Assembly (NCBI GenBank): GCA_029946075.1
Contig: JAQSDT010000676.1
Coordinates: 1 to 22,227 of the forward strand
Length of the DNA stretch: 22,227 bases
DNA from: a bacterium
GTDB taxonomy: Bacteria > Pseudomonadota > Alphaproteobacteria > Rhizobiales > Xanthobacteraceae
Reading direction: 5' to 3'
Within the stretch, counting starts at the first letter, position 1, and each line of letters begins with the position of its first letter. Below, one piece after another: positions 7,761-14,711 of the stretch. Below the pieces are notes generated by a model, which was not told where the DNA came from, did not search any database, and was given only the letters and a program-made list of their open reading frames with translations. The translations under genes and the position numbers were made by a program.

Positions 7761-8267
7761 ATGCCCAATACCGAAGAATACATTGGTGTCGTGATCTCGG
7801 ACGTCGCCCGCCTGCTGCGGACGGAGTTCGACCGCCGGGTGCGCCGGCTCGGCATCACCCGCGGCCAGTGGCTGGTGCTGACGCGCCTGCATCGCCGCCC
7901 CGGCGCCTCGCATTCCGAACTCGCCGAGATGATGGAGGTCGAGAAGGCCACCGCGGGGCGCATGATCGACCGCCTCGTCGCCAATGGCTGGGTCGAACGC
8001 CGCAGCCAGCCCGGCGACCGCCGCGTCAAGCGCGTCTATCTCACATCCGAGGCCGAGCGCGTGCACAAGCGCATCTGGCGCGTTGCCGAAGCGACGGTGG
8101 AAACCGCCCTCGCCGACCTGTCGCCCCGCGAGAGCAAGCAGTTGTTTGCGCTGCTGCTGCGCGTCAAGGAAACACTGGTCGCCGGCGTAGCGCCGGCAAA
8201 AGCTGCCGTCGCGAACGGCAGCCGCAAATCTGCGCCGCGACATTTCAACGGAAGGGCTGCGCCGTGA
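7761..8267 (+). CDS. MarR-family transcriptional regulator
   Basis: This is a winged-helix dimeric repressor of 168 residues. The DNA-binding domain runs from about ITRGQWLVLTRLHRRPGAS (residues 32-50) through the recognition region HSELAEMMEVEKATAGRMIDRL (51-72) to the wing PGDRRVKRVYLT (84-95), with a dimerisation helix after it. The ATG at 7761 is the natural start, since the family usually begins about 30 residues before the winged helix. Its last codons overlap the emrA start (GTGA at 8264-8267), so the two are translationally coupled. It probably represses itself, emrA and the divergent MFS pump by way of the two upstream dyads, and is released by a pump substrate. Confidence 0.92.
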   Translation: MPNTEEYIGVVISDVARLLRTEFDRRVRRLGITRGQWLVLTRLHRRPGASHSELAEMMEVEKATAGRMIDRLVANGWVERRSQPGDRRVKRVYLTSEAERVHKRIWRVAEATVETALADLSPRESKQLFALLLRVKETLVAGVAPAKAAVANGSRKSAPRHFNGRAAP

Positions 8268-9334
8268 CGCGACGTATGCGCAAGATGGCGCTGGCTGGCG
8301 TGCCCGTGCTGGTGGTTGCCGCCGCCCTCTTCTTCTGGCTGCAAGGCGGCCGCCACATCTCCACCGAAAACGCCTTCGTCAAGGCCGACATCACCCAGAT
8401 CGCCAGCGAAATTCCCGGCCGCATCATCGACGTGCACATCAGGGATCATTCGGCCGTGAAGGCAGGGGAAGTCCTGATCCGACTCGATCCCGAACCGTAT
8501 CGTCTGGCGCTGGCAAAAGCCGACGCCGAGATCGATTCCGCGCGCGCCGCCGTCGAGCAGCTCAAGGCCAGCCTGCACGAAACCCGTGCGGAAGCCACCG
8601 AAGCCGAGAACAAGCTGTCGTATCTGCAGACGCAAGCCAAACGCCAGCGCGACTTGTCCGGCCGCGGCGTCGCGTCGGCCGCCAAGCTCGAGCAATCCAA
8701 CAGCGAGGAACAGGAAGGCCAGGACCGCGTCGCGGTGCTGCACCAGCGCATCGCCCGCGTCGAAGCTGCGCTCGGCGGCAAGCCGGACCGCCCGACCGAC
8801 GCCTTTGCCGCCGTCCGCGAGAAACTGGCGCTGCGCGATCGCGTTGCGCTCGACCTCAGCTTCACCGAGATCAAGGCGCCGCGCGCCGGAATCGTCGTCA
8901 ACTTCAGGCTTCAGCCCGGCGAACAGGTGAACGCGCAGACCCCGCTGTTCGCGATGGTCGCCGACCGCAGGCCGTGGCTGGAAGCGAATTTCAAGGAGAC
9001 GGATTTGACGCATGTCACCGTCGGGCAAAAAGCCAAGGTCGTGCTCGACATGCATCCCGACATCACCTGGGATGCCGAGGTTGAAAGCATCAGCCCGGCC
9101 ACCGGCGCCGAGTTCGCGATCCTGCCCGCGCAGAACGCTTCAGGAAACTGGGTGAAAGTCGTGCAGCGTCTGCCGGTAAGACTGCGCCTGATCGAACGTC
9201 CCGGCGAGCCGCCGCTCCGCGCCGGCATGACCGCCTATGTCAGCATCGACACCAAACGCAGCCGCAGCCTCTCAACGATATTCGGCAACGGCCCCGCGGT
9301 GGCGGCAAGATCACCGGGCACCAAGGCGGAGTGA
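8264..9334 (+). CDS. emrA: HlyD/EmrA-family membrane fusion protein
   Basis: This is the periplasmic adaptor of a tripartite efflux pump, bridging the MFS transporter and an outer-membrane channel. The 356-residue protein has one N-terminal membrane anchor (about residues 8-27), the EmrA-type lipoyl half-domain STENAFVKADITQIASEI, a long alpha-helical coiled coil (about 84-180), the second lipoyl half SFTEIKAPRAGIVVNF and a beta-barrel region with NFKETDLTHV. The GTG at 8264 is chosen because GGAAGG at 8250-8255 lies eight bases upstream and the gene overlaps the marR stop; the frame continues upstream only as a shadow of marR. The 3' end (9257-9334) has a diverged second copy at 11322-11399. 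The name rests on family resemblance and on pairing with the DHA2 pump. Confidence 0.9.
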   Translation: MTRRMRKMALAGVPVLVVAAALFFWLQGGRHISTENAFVKADITQIASEIPGRIIDVHIRDHSAVKAGEVLIRLDPEPYRLALAKADAEIDSARAAVEQLKASLHETRAEATEAENKLSYLQTQAKRQRDLSGRGVASAAKLEQSNSEEQEGQDRVAVLHQRIARVEAALGGKPDRPTDAFAAVREKLALRDRVALDLSFTEIKAPRAGIVVNFRLQPGEQVNAQTPLFAMVADRRPWLEANFKETDLTHVTVGQKAKVVLDMHPDITWDAEVESISPATGAEFAILPAQNASGNWVKVVQRLPVRLRLIERPGEPPLRAGMTAYVSIDTKRSRSLSTIFGNGPAVAARSPGTKAE

Positions 9335-9349
9335 ACTGCGCACAAGCTG

Positions 9350-10372
9350 CTAATCCGAATAATTTCGAAGCGCAGCATTCCACCTTCTTACGATCACGCG
9401 ATCACCGATCACCAGACGCATGAGATCTTCGCCTACCTCCAGAGGCCCCTGATAGGCGCCTTGCGTCCGTGACACGAGTTCGTCTGTTCCCGTTCCGAGA
9501 AGCACGATGTGCGAATACGCGGCCAGTTTTGGTTTGACGCGCGCGAACACCGCGCCCGCCTCTTCAGGCGAAGTGTGATGCGCCGCGACCGGCTTGAGTT
9601 GCGGCAACTTTGCCAGTTGCGCGGACATCGCAAAGACTTCGTGGATCAGGACATCCGTACCCGTGGCGTACCTGATCAGGTTCTCGTCGAATTTCGTATC
9701 GCCCGAAATCGTGACAGACCGCGCGCCATAGTCGATCCGGTATCCTACCGACGGCTTGATCAGATCGCCGTGGTTGACCGCAAAGGCCGTGACCTTGACG
9801 CCAGCTTCGTCGAATACCACGCGATCGGCCTCGAACCCGGTCGCCTCGATCCCGATCGCCACGGCCGGGATATGTTCATCGGCTTGTCGGATGCGCATAT
9901 CGTCAGAAAAGGCTTCGGCAAGTCCCTTGGCGATCCTTGCGACGCCGCTCGATGCTGATGCTGCATCCGATGGGCCGAACAGACGCAGTGGCTTCGTGCG
10001 CGATCCGAACGGTCCGAACATGTATCCCGTCATCCATAGATCGGGCAATCCCGCAACGTGGTCGGAATGATAGTGCGTCAGGAAGACGGCATCGACGCCC
10101 TTGCCCGACGAGATGCCCAATTGATAGAGACGCACCGTCACTCCCCGGCCCGCATCGAACAGCAGATTCAGCCCGCCGGCCTGCACCAGCGTCGCCGGCC
10201 CGAAGCGCGCGGCGGTCGGCTCCGGGGCTCCGGTGCCGAGCAGCGTCACTGTAATATCGCCGGAAGCCGCCGGCTTCTGTTCGGCTGCCGTATCGTCAGG
10301 GATCGTCTGGAAAGCCAACGCCGCGATGCCGGCCAGAAGCGCGCGCCGCACAATCCCGCGATATGTCGCCAT
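9350..10372 (-). CDS. Exported metallo-beta-lactamase-fold hydrolase (RNase Z/arylsulfatase-like branch)
   Basis: This is a zinc-dependent hydrolase of 340 residues with an N-terminal export signal (RRALLAGIAALAFQ, residues 9-22, resembling but not matching a Tat motif). The metal-binding signature THYHSDH gives His100, His102, Asp104 and His105; further ligands would be the His in FAVNHGD, the Asp in ISGDTKF and the His in AHHTSPEE and YSHIVL. The long insertion and GTGAPEPTAARFGPA opening resemble the RNase Z/AtsA-type group rather than true beta-lactamases, so the substrate is open and could be a lactone, phosphodiester or sulfate ester. AAGGAGA precedes the start. It follows the araC gene on the same strand by 71 bases, and its 3' end meets emrA with only 15 bases between. 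Confidence 0.88.
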   Translation of the reverse strand: MATYRGIVRRALLAGIAALAFQTIPDDTAAEQKPAASGDITVTLLGTGAPEPTAARFGPATLVQAGGLNLLFDAGRGVTVRLYQLGISSGKGVDAVFLTHYHSDHVAGLPDLWMTGYMFGPFGSRTKPLRLFGPSDAASASSGVARIAKGLAEAFSDDMRIRQADEHIPAVAIGIEATGFEADRVVFDEAGVKVTAFAVNHGDLIKPSVGYRIDYGARSVTISGDTKFDENLIRYATGTDVLIHEVFAMSAQLAKLPQLKPVAAHHTSPEEAGAVFARVKPKLAAYSHIVLLGTGTDELVSRTQGAYQGPLEVGEDLMRLVIGDRVIVRRWNAALRNYSD

Positions 10373-10443
10373 GAGGCACTTCTCCTTGTCGCTCGCACCT
10401 CAGAGCTAACAGCAACCGGACCGGGCACACGCGCTTGTATATT

Positions 10444-11250
10444 TCAGCCATCCGGGGAGATTATATTTTCCCAATCGCCTATGAAATGACCTGGCCCGAT
10501 GCCGACCAGCGCATGACATTCGCGAATAAAATGCGCCTGATCGAAATAGCCGGCGTCGTGGACAATGCCGGTCCACGGCCGGCACGGCTCGGCGCGATGA
10601 GCCGCCAAGGCCGCATCGAACCTGACAGTTCGCGCGTAATGCTTGGGCGAAAGCCCGATCTGCGAGGTAAAGCGGCGTTGAAACTGACGCGCGCTCAGCC
10701 CGGATTTCAGCACCATAGAATCGATCCGGACGCGTCCCCGCGTTGCGAGCAACAAACGGGAAGCATGATCGATTCCATCCGGAGCCGCACTCTCCCATTG
10801 CATCTCATCAAACCACAACTCGGCAGCGGCGACCCGCGCGGGGAAGTCCGCGGCCGAACGCACCGCGTCCGTCAGCAGCAGCGCGTGCCTGCCAAGAACG
10901 TCGCGGGCCGAAATGCCTTCGTTGACGAGGCATCGCATATCAATACCGGTCAACCGATTCAGCGTGGCAGGCTGAAGCAAGATATTGAAAACGTGGATTT
11001 CGCCCGACATGAAGAGCTGAATTCGACGTGCCCCTTGCGGACCGACGACGACGGTTTCAGGCGCGGTCTGCAAAGGCCCTCCATCGACCCGAAGGCGGAA
11101 CGGATCGCCGAGATAGATATCGATAATCTGATGGGGCCGTGCCGTCAGCGGCCACGTCAACACCCGGGAACCCAAGGTCAGACGGCGCTCCTCGAACGAA
11201 CGAACAAGGCTGCGCAGCTCTGGGCGCGGCGTCCTGCGCTTGACATCCAT
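10444..11250 (-). CDS. AraC-family transcriptional regulator
   Basis: The regulator has 268 residues. The C-terminal AraC DNA-binding domain is clear: first helix-turn-helix around RIDSMVLKSGLSARQFQRRF, then SQIGLSPKHYARTVRFD, and second helix-turn-helix around IVHDAGYFDQAHFIREC ending GIGPGHF. The N-terminal half (ELRSLVRSFEERR onwards) resembles the ligand-sensing domain of regulators with a short cupin-like region. The ATG at 11250 is chosen because GGAAGG lies six bases upstream; the frame extends to 11409 but that part covers the emrA relic and reads as non-coding. It is transcribed towards the metallo-hydrolase, which is its likely target or operon partner. Confidence 0.9.
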   Translation of the reverse strand: MDVKRRTPRPELRSLVRSFEERRLTLGSRVLTWPLTARPHQIIDIYLGDPFRLRVDGGPLQTAPETVVVGPQGARRIQLFMSGEIHVFNILLQPATLNRLTGIDMRCLVNEGISARDVLGRHALLLTDAVRSAADFPARVAAAELWFDEMQWESAAPDGIDHASRLLLATRGRVRIDSMVLKSGLSARQFQRRFTSQIGLSPKHYARTVRFDAALAAHRAEPCRPWTGIVHDAGYFDQAHFIRECHALVGIGPGHFIGDWENIISPDG

Positions 11251-11315
11251 CGCTGGCCTTCCATTGTCGGCCGTGCGACAAGGCCCAGATGCCTTCCCCG
11301 GCAATTCCACACTAC

Positions 11316-11399
11316 ACGAAACGCAGCCGGGACCTAGCCAGCATTTTGGGAAACGGCGCCGCGGTGGCCGCAAGGCCGCAGGATGCGAAGGCGGAGTGA
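11316..11399 (+). pseudogene. Detached 3' end of an emrA/hlyD-type gene
   Basis: In the frame ending at TGA 11397-11399 the DNA reads TKRSRDLASILGNGAAVAAR and then PQDAKAE-stop. The intact emrA ends TKRSRSLSTIFGNGPAVAAR then SPGTKAE-stop. From 11322 to the stop the two match ungapped at 57 of 78 bases and 16 of 25 residues by hand count, including the same stop position. No homology to emrA is seen upstream of 11316, so this is a truncated relic of a paralogue or of a replaced allele. It sits in the leader region of the araC gene. Confidence 0.75.
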
Positions 11400-11460
11400 G
11401 CCGCGGCAAACCGATCAGAATGTTGCCGGCAACTGAACCACCGGAGAGACGCTCGGGTCC

Positions 11461-11781
11461 TTAAGCCGCCATCGCCCGCGATGAAGCCCGGCGAGGCTTC
11501 TGACGCACGACAACATCGACCTTGTAATCGAGCCTATCCAGGCACCGGACCAGACGATCAATCGAGAATTTTCCGACTCGCCCTGTGACAAGCGCCGAAA
11601 CATCAGGCTGCTTGAGCCCAAGCACGGCTGCGGCCTTGGTCTGGGTCAGCTTTCGGCGTTTGATGATCCCGCGGATTTCGCGAACCAGCTTTGCCTTGAG
11701 AAGCTCTTCTTCCGGATTGGCAAAGCCCAGATCGGCAAAGACGTTACTACTGCCTATGATCACTTTCTTGGCGCCGCTCAT
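11461..11781 (-). CDS. HigA-type antitoxin, XRE-family helix-turn-helix protein
   Basis: This is the antitoxin of a type II toxin-antitoxin pair, 106 residues. The helix-turn-helix lies at about residues 45-67 (LTQTKAAAVLGLKQPDVSAL), followed by the family's GRVGKFSIDRLVRCLDRLDY strand-helix, which places it with the HTH_37/NE1354-like antitoxins. The tail is basic (RQKPRRASSRAM). The ATG at 11781-11779 overlaps the toxin stop as ATGA, so translation is coupled. Gene order is toxin first, as in higBA. It probably neutralises the toxin directly and, with it, represses the operon at the palindrome at 12160-12183. Confidence 0.88.
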   Translation of the reverse strand: MSGAKKVIIGSSNVFADLGFANPEEELLKAKLVREIRGIIKRRKLTQTKAAAVLGLKQPDVSALVTGRVGKFSIDRLVRCLDRLDYKVDVVVRQKPRRASSRAMAA

Positions 11782-12152
11782 GTCTTGCCTCCCCTTGTAT
11801 AATTTTCACGGTAGTGAGCCTCGGCCAGCTTGAGCCGCGACTTGATTACCTCGATATCGCGCTTCGGTGTCTCGATCCCCTTCTTGGACTTCTTCTGGAA
11901 GGCATGAAGGACATAGACAACTCCGGCAAAGCGAACTGTGTAGACGGCTCGATAGGCATCGCCGTCCTCATCATCGACGACCTCGAGCACACTGCGGCCA
12001 CCAAAGCCCTTCAACGCCTTGGCACGCGGATGCTCATCGCCATTCTGAGCGTCGTTGATCGCAAAGCCCATGACACGGCGAGACTCCTCCGGGAACGCCC
12101 GCAGGTCCTCCCGTGACGACCCAATCCAGACAGTGGGCTTTTGGGCGTCCAT
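11778..12152 (-). CDS. HigB/RelE-like toxin, phage-derived Gp49-like family
   Basis: This is a predicted ribosome-dependent mRNA interferase of 124 residues. The N-terminus VWIGSSREDLRAFPEESRR, the central LKGFGGRSVLEV with an acidic patch, then YRAVYTVRFAGVVYVLHAFQKKSKKG and the C-terminal IEVIKSRL follow the Gp49/HigB pattern, with the conserved FQKKS basic cluster. The length is normal. The ATG at 12152 fits the family N-terminus; a promoter whose -10 is only eight bases upstream implies an almost leaderless message. It overlaps the antitoxin gene by four bases. Nothing suggests inactivation. Confidence 0.88.
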   Translation of the reverse strand: MDAQKPTVWIGSSREDLRAFPEESRRVMGFAINDAQNGDEHPRAKALKGFGGRSVLEVVDDEDGDAYRAVYTVRFAGVVYVLHAFQKKSKKGIETPKRDIEVIKSRLKLAEAHYRENYTRGGKT

Positions 12153-12159
12153 GCACTAT

Positions 12160-12189
12160 GACTATAGCAGTACAGCTATAGTCCGGCAA
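12160..12189 (-). promoter_or_regulatory. Promoter and overlapping dyad operator of the toxin-antitoxin operon
   Basis: There is a perfect inverted repeat with 9-bp arms, GACTATAGC (12160-12168) and GCTATAGTC (12175-12183), separated by six bases. On the minus strand TTGCCG (12184-12189) and TATAGT (12161-12166) are spaced by exactly 17 bp and form a sigma-70-like promoter whose spacer and -10 are the palindrome itself. Predicted transcription starts about two bases before the toxin ATG. This is the classic layout for autorepression by a toxin-antitoxin complex. Confidence 0.75.
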
Positions 12190-12206
12190 GCGAGGGTCCA
12201 AGGTTG

Positions 12207-12330
12207 TTCGCCAAGCAGAGCGGCAAGGTTCCTACGCCGTGTTGTCTTTTGGCGGGTTCCTCGGCATCGGCGACGATCAACACCGCTACCTTGGCAATCC
12301 CTGTAGCAAGACGCGAAGCCGGGCTGAAAA
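12207..12330 (+). pseudogene. PRC-barrel domain gene fragment with frameshifts
   Basis: Three frames read in succession give the pieces AKQSGKV (to 12230), YAVLSFGGFLGIGDDQ (12233-12280) and PLPWQSL (12283-12303), which together form the core of a bacterial PRC-barrel protein (SGKV-x-YAVLSFGG...GDD-x-x-PLPWQSL). Joining them needs one missing base at about 12231 and one at about 12281; a TAG follows WQSL where the family normally continues. No start or upstream part is visible. It is a decayed relic next to the toxin-antitoxin promoter. Confidence 0.65.
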
Positions 12331-12387
12331 TCGAACCGGACACAGGTCTAACCGTCCCTTCGACAGCGCACGGCGCACTGAACTAAC

Positions 12388-13653
12388 CTACTTCGCAGCC
12401 AGCTTCTGCGGCGATCCGATATATCCCATGAACAGGATCAGGCCGGTGCGCTGGTCGCGCAAGGCAAACATGAACGGCTTGTCGACCACCATCCTGACGG
12501 GTTGGCCCAGCACCGCCGATCGCGTCGCGATCACGGCCGTTGCCGCGGCTCCCTCGGTTCCCACCTCGTCGACACGCAGTTCGAGCTTCTGAACGACACG
12601 ACTGATCGCCAACGACGCCGGCGAAAATCCCCTCAGTGCGTCCGGCGCCCGTCGCGCCTGCTTCAAGCCGAGTGCATCCAGCGAGCCAAGCATTTCCTCG
12701 TTCGTCGAAATGGCGAGCTTCGGCAGAAAGATCTCTCCGCTCTTCTCGGCAAAGCCGTCGCCATACAGCCAGGGCGAGGCCTCCGAAAATTCGCTCACAC
12801 CGGCCGGCGCGGATTTCGTGGTGACGACAACCAGCCTGAAATCGTCGTTGGCGTAGGCAAGCTCGGCCGCAATGAAGCGGTCGCTCTCGCGAAATGCGAA
12901 TTTCGCGCTCGGCGAGTGCATCATCATCACATCGGCCGTCTTGCCGGACTGCAGCGCAAATGGCGCCGGTTCCGTTCGGGCGGCATCGAACGGAACCTTC
13001 CACTTGTCCTTGAAATAGAGGGCGTTGATCGCCACAAGCCCGAGCGTTGCCGGAGATTCTTCAAGGATGGACGGGATCAGATCATGGGTACGCTCCCGCA
13101 CCCATTGATTGATGCGCTCGATCGTTTTCGTCTTCGCGAGGTCGTCGACCAGCACATCGGCGCCCGCGCCCGATACGGCCAGCAGTGACATCTGCCGCGG
13201 TTTGGTCGAGGGATCAAAGACGAGAAGATTGGCAAGGCTCGTCGGACTGTCCTTGCTGCCGCCGACCCTGACGGCAACATTGCTGCGCAGCTCCTTCATG
13301 TCCTGACCGGCTCTGGACTTCGCACCGGGCGCGTAGCCCAGGGTTCGATGAATGGCCAGACGCAATTCATCGCTGCCCCCGAGTTCGACAAACGCAAGGA
13401 TCGACGCCAGACTTGCCGGCGAGACGAAGATGTTGTGATCGTCAGGCTTGTCCGGCGCGAGGCGCTGGATGAGCGTCGATCCAAGCTTTGTCTGGGCCGT
13501 CAAAACGGCGCTGGCGCGGGATTTCGATGCCTCGTCCGATATTTTGGTGGGTGCCTGGAGTATCTCCGCCCGGGATGGCTGAGCCGTTGCGGCCAGCAGG
13601 GCGATGGCCCCGATCCTCAGAACATTTCTTCCGTAGGCAGATCTGAAATCCAT
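12388..13653 (-). CDS. Secreted serpin (serine protease inhibitor family I4)
   Basis: Serpins trap serine or cysteine proteases through a reactive centre loop. The 421-residue product has a signal peptide (cleavage probably after PSRA, residue 29). Family blocks are complete: NIFVSPASLASILAFVELGG (74-93), LVAINALYFKDKWKVPFD (206-223), a hinge VDEVGTEGAAATAV (361-374) with small residues as required for loop insertion, and VDKPFMFALRD...GLILFMGYIGSP near the C-terminus. Counting from the hinge Gly365 as P15 places P1 at Ser379 with Arg378 at P2; a one-residue shift would make Arg378 P1 (trypsin-like target). The hinge suggests an inhibitory rather than a non-inhibitory serpin. The gene appears monocistronic, between a toxin-antitoxin locus and a palindromic repeat. 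Confidence 0.92.
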   Translation of the reverse strand: MDFRSAYGRNVLRIGAIALLAATAQPSRAEILQAPTKISDEASKSRASAVLTAQTKLGSTLIQRLAPDKPDDHNIFVSPASLASILAFVELGGSDELRLAIHRTLGYAPGAKSRAGQDMKELRSNVAVRVGGSKDSPTSLANLLVFDPSTKPRQMSLLAVSGAGADVLVDDLAKTKTIERINQWVRERTHDLIPSILEESPATLGLVAINALYFKDKWKVPFDAARTEPAPFALQSGKTADVMMMHSPSAKFAFRESDRFIAAELAYANDDFRLVVVTTKSAPAGVSEFSEASPWLYGDGFAEKSGEIFLPKLAISTNEEMLGSLDALGLKQARRAPDALRGFSPASLAISRVVQKLELRVDEVGTEGAAATAVIATRSAVLGQPVRMVVDKPFMFALRDQRTGLILFMGYIGSPQKLAAK

Positions 13654-13798
13654 ATTCCTGCACCCTGTGAGCCAGGCCGACTTTAGCCAATGTTCCCGGC
13701 CGATCCATCAAAGAAGGTGCCATACGTCGACTCGGCGGACGCCGTCGGTGATCTGGTTCACATACGCTGAACCGGAGAAGGCCCGCACGAGCGGAGCT

Positions 13799-13874
13799 GT
13801 AGCCCGGATGAGCGCAGCGATATCCGGGACAACACTCACACCGCCCCGGATGTCGCTGCGCTCATTCGGGCTAC
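13799..13874. repeat. REP-like palindromic element, 76 bp
   Basis: Two 30-base arms (13799-13828 and 13845-13874) are inverted copies matching at 28 of 30 positions, separated by 16 bases. The outer end reads GTAGCCC and the inner end CCGGG. It lies between the serpin start and the end of the DehI-like gene. I believe the same motif recurs between genes in Bradyrhizobium genomes; that is recollection, not shown here. Confidence 0.8.
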
Positions 13875-13880
13875 GAACTA

Positions 13881-14702
13881 TTACCCCGTCGTGGCGCGCC
13901 GGATCAGCGCACACAGACCGGTCATGCGGGCGATCGGATGTTCCACAAACAGCCGGCAGGACGCGAGCGCGCCGTCGAGCGTATCGGGCGGCGCCAAAGG
14001 TTTCAGTTGCGCGGCGAGAACAGCGCCATGCGCATGACCGATCGCCCGCGTCGACATCGTCAGCGCGTTCAGCCGGCCCTGCTGTTGCAGTGGCGCCAGC
14101 ATGGTCCGCACCAGCGCGAGGTACGAGGGCCAGTAGGCGAGATGCCGGTACATGCTCGCGATCAGTTGCGGTTCGCTGTCTTCGCCAAAGCCGTTCAACT
14201 CCTCGACCAGCGCCGCGACTTCGGGATCGAGCGCGTCCATCGGCGGCAATTCGGGAATCTTCACGCCCGACGGTTTTGGCGCGTTGCCGGCGGGCTGCAC
14301 CGTATTCGCCGGCCGCGGTTCGTAATGCGCCAGCAGCGCCGACAGCACGACCAGCGCCAGCGCGTTGGTGTATTGATAGCTGTCGAGAATATTGCGGATC
14401 AGTCCCTGCTCGGTCTCGTCGATCCCCGCGGCGAGCAGGGTATCGCCGGAAAAGCCCGGCCAATCCGGCAGCGCGATGGTTTGCCTGACGGCTTCGGCAT
14501 GCAGCGGCGCGGCGCCGAGATAGAGCGGCCGCACCGTCGACCACGTCCACAGCAGCGCGCCCGGCATCGTCGCAAGGTTGCGCCAGATCAGGTTGACGAC
14601 GCTGGTGCCTAACACCTTGCGGATATCCGCAAAAATCTCGGCGATCTCGCCCTTGGCGTCGGATTCGAGGATCGAGGGAACGCTCTCTGCCATCGGGCTC
14701 AC
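13881..14702 (-). CDS. DehI-like (haloacid dehalogenase family) protein with internal duplication
   Basis: The protein has 273 residues and two related alpha-helical halves: NLIWRNLATMPGALLWTWS in the first half and LIASMYRHLAYWPSYLALVR in the second share the pattern hydrophobic-LA-x-x-P followed by a W/Y-rich helix. This repeat, the size and the opening GEIAEIFADIRKVLG resemble the DehI family, related to the carboxymuconolactone-decarboxylase fold. From memory the catalytic Asp of DehI precedes the second LA-W-P motif; here the equivalent place seems to be Met, so dehalogenase activity is doubtful. The GTG at 14702 (GGCGGA four bases upstream) or the ATG at 14693 may be the start. It lies nine bases after the hydratase gene on the same strand, forming an operon. 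Confidence 0.6.
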   Translation of the reverse strand: MSPMAESVPSILESDAKGEIAEIFADIRKVLGTSVVNLIWRNLATMPGALLWTWSTVRPLYLGAAPLHAEAVRQTIALPDWPGFSGDTLLAAGIDETEQGLIRNILDSYQYTNALALVVLSALLAHYEPRPANTVQPAGNAPKPSGVKIPELPPMDALDPEVAALVEELNGFGEDSEPQLIASMYRHLAYWPSYLALVRTMLAPLQQQGRLNALTMSTRAIGHAHGAVLAAQLKPLAPPDTLDGALASCRLFVEHPIARMTGLCALIRRATTG

Positions 14703-14711
14703 TCGATCCGC

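Noticed and set aside
8036..9055. 339-codon antisense frame across marR-emrA
   Set aside because: It is a GC-driven shadow; marR and emrA on the plus strand have full family motifs.
10435..11337. 300-codon plus-strand frame opposite araC
   Set aside because: It is antisense to the AraC domain, has no recognisable pattern and an unfavourable start.
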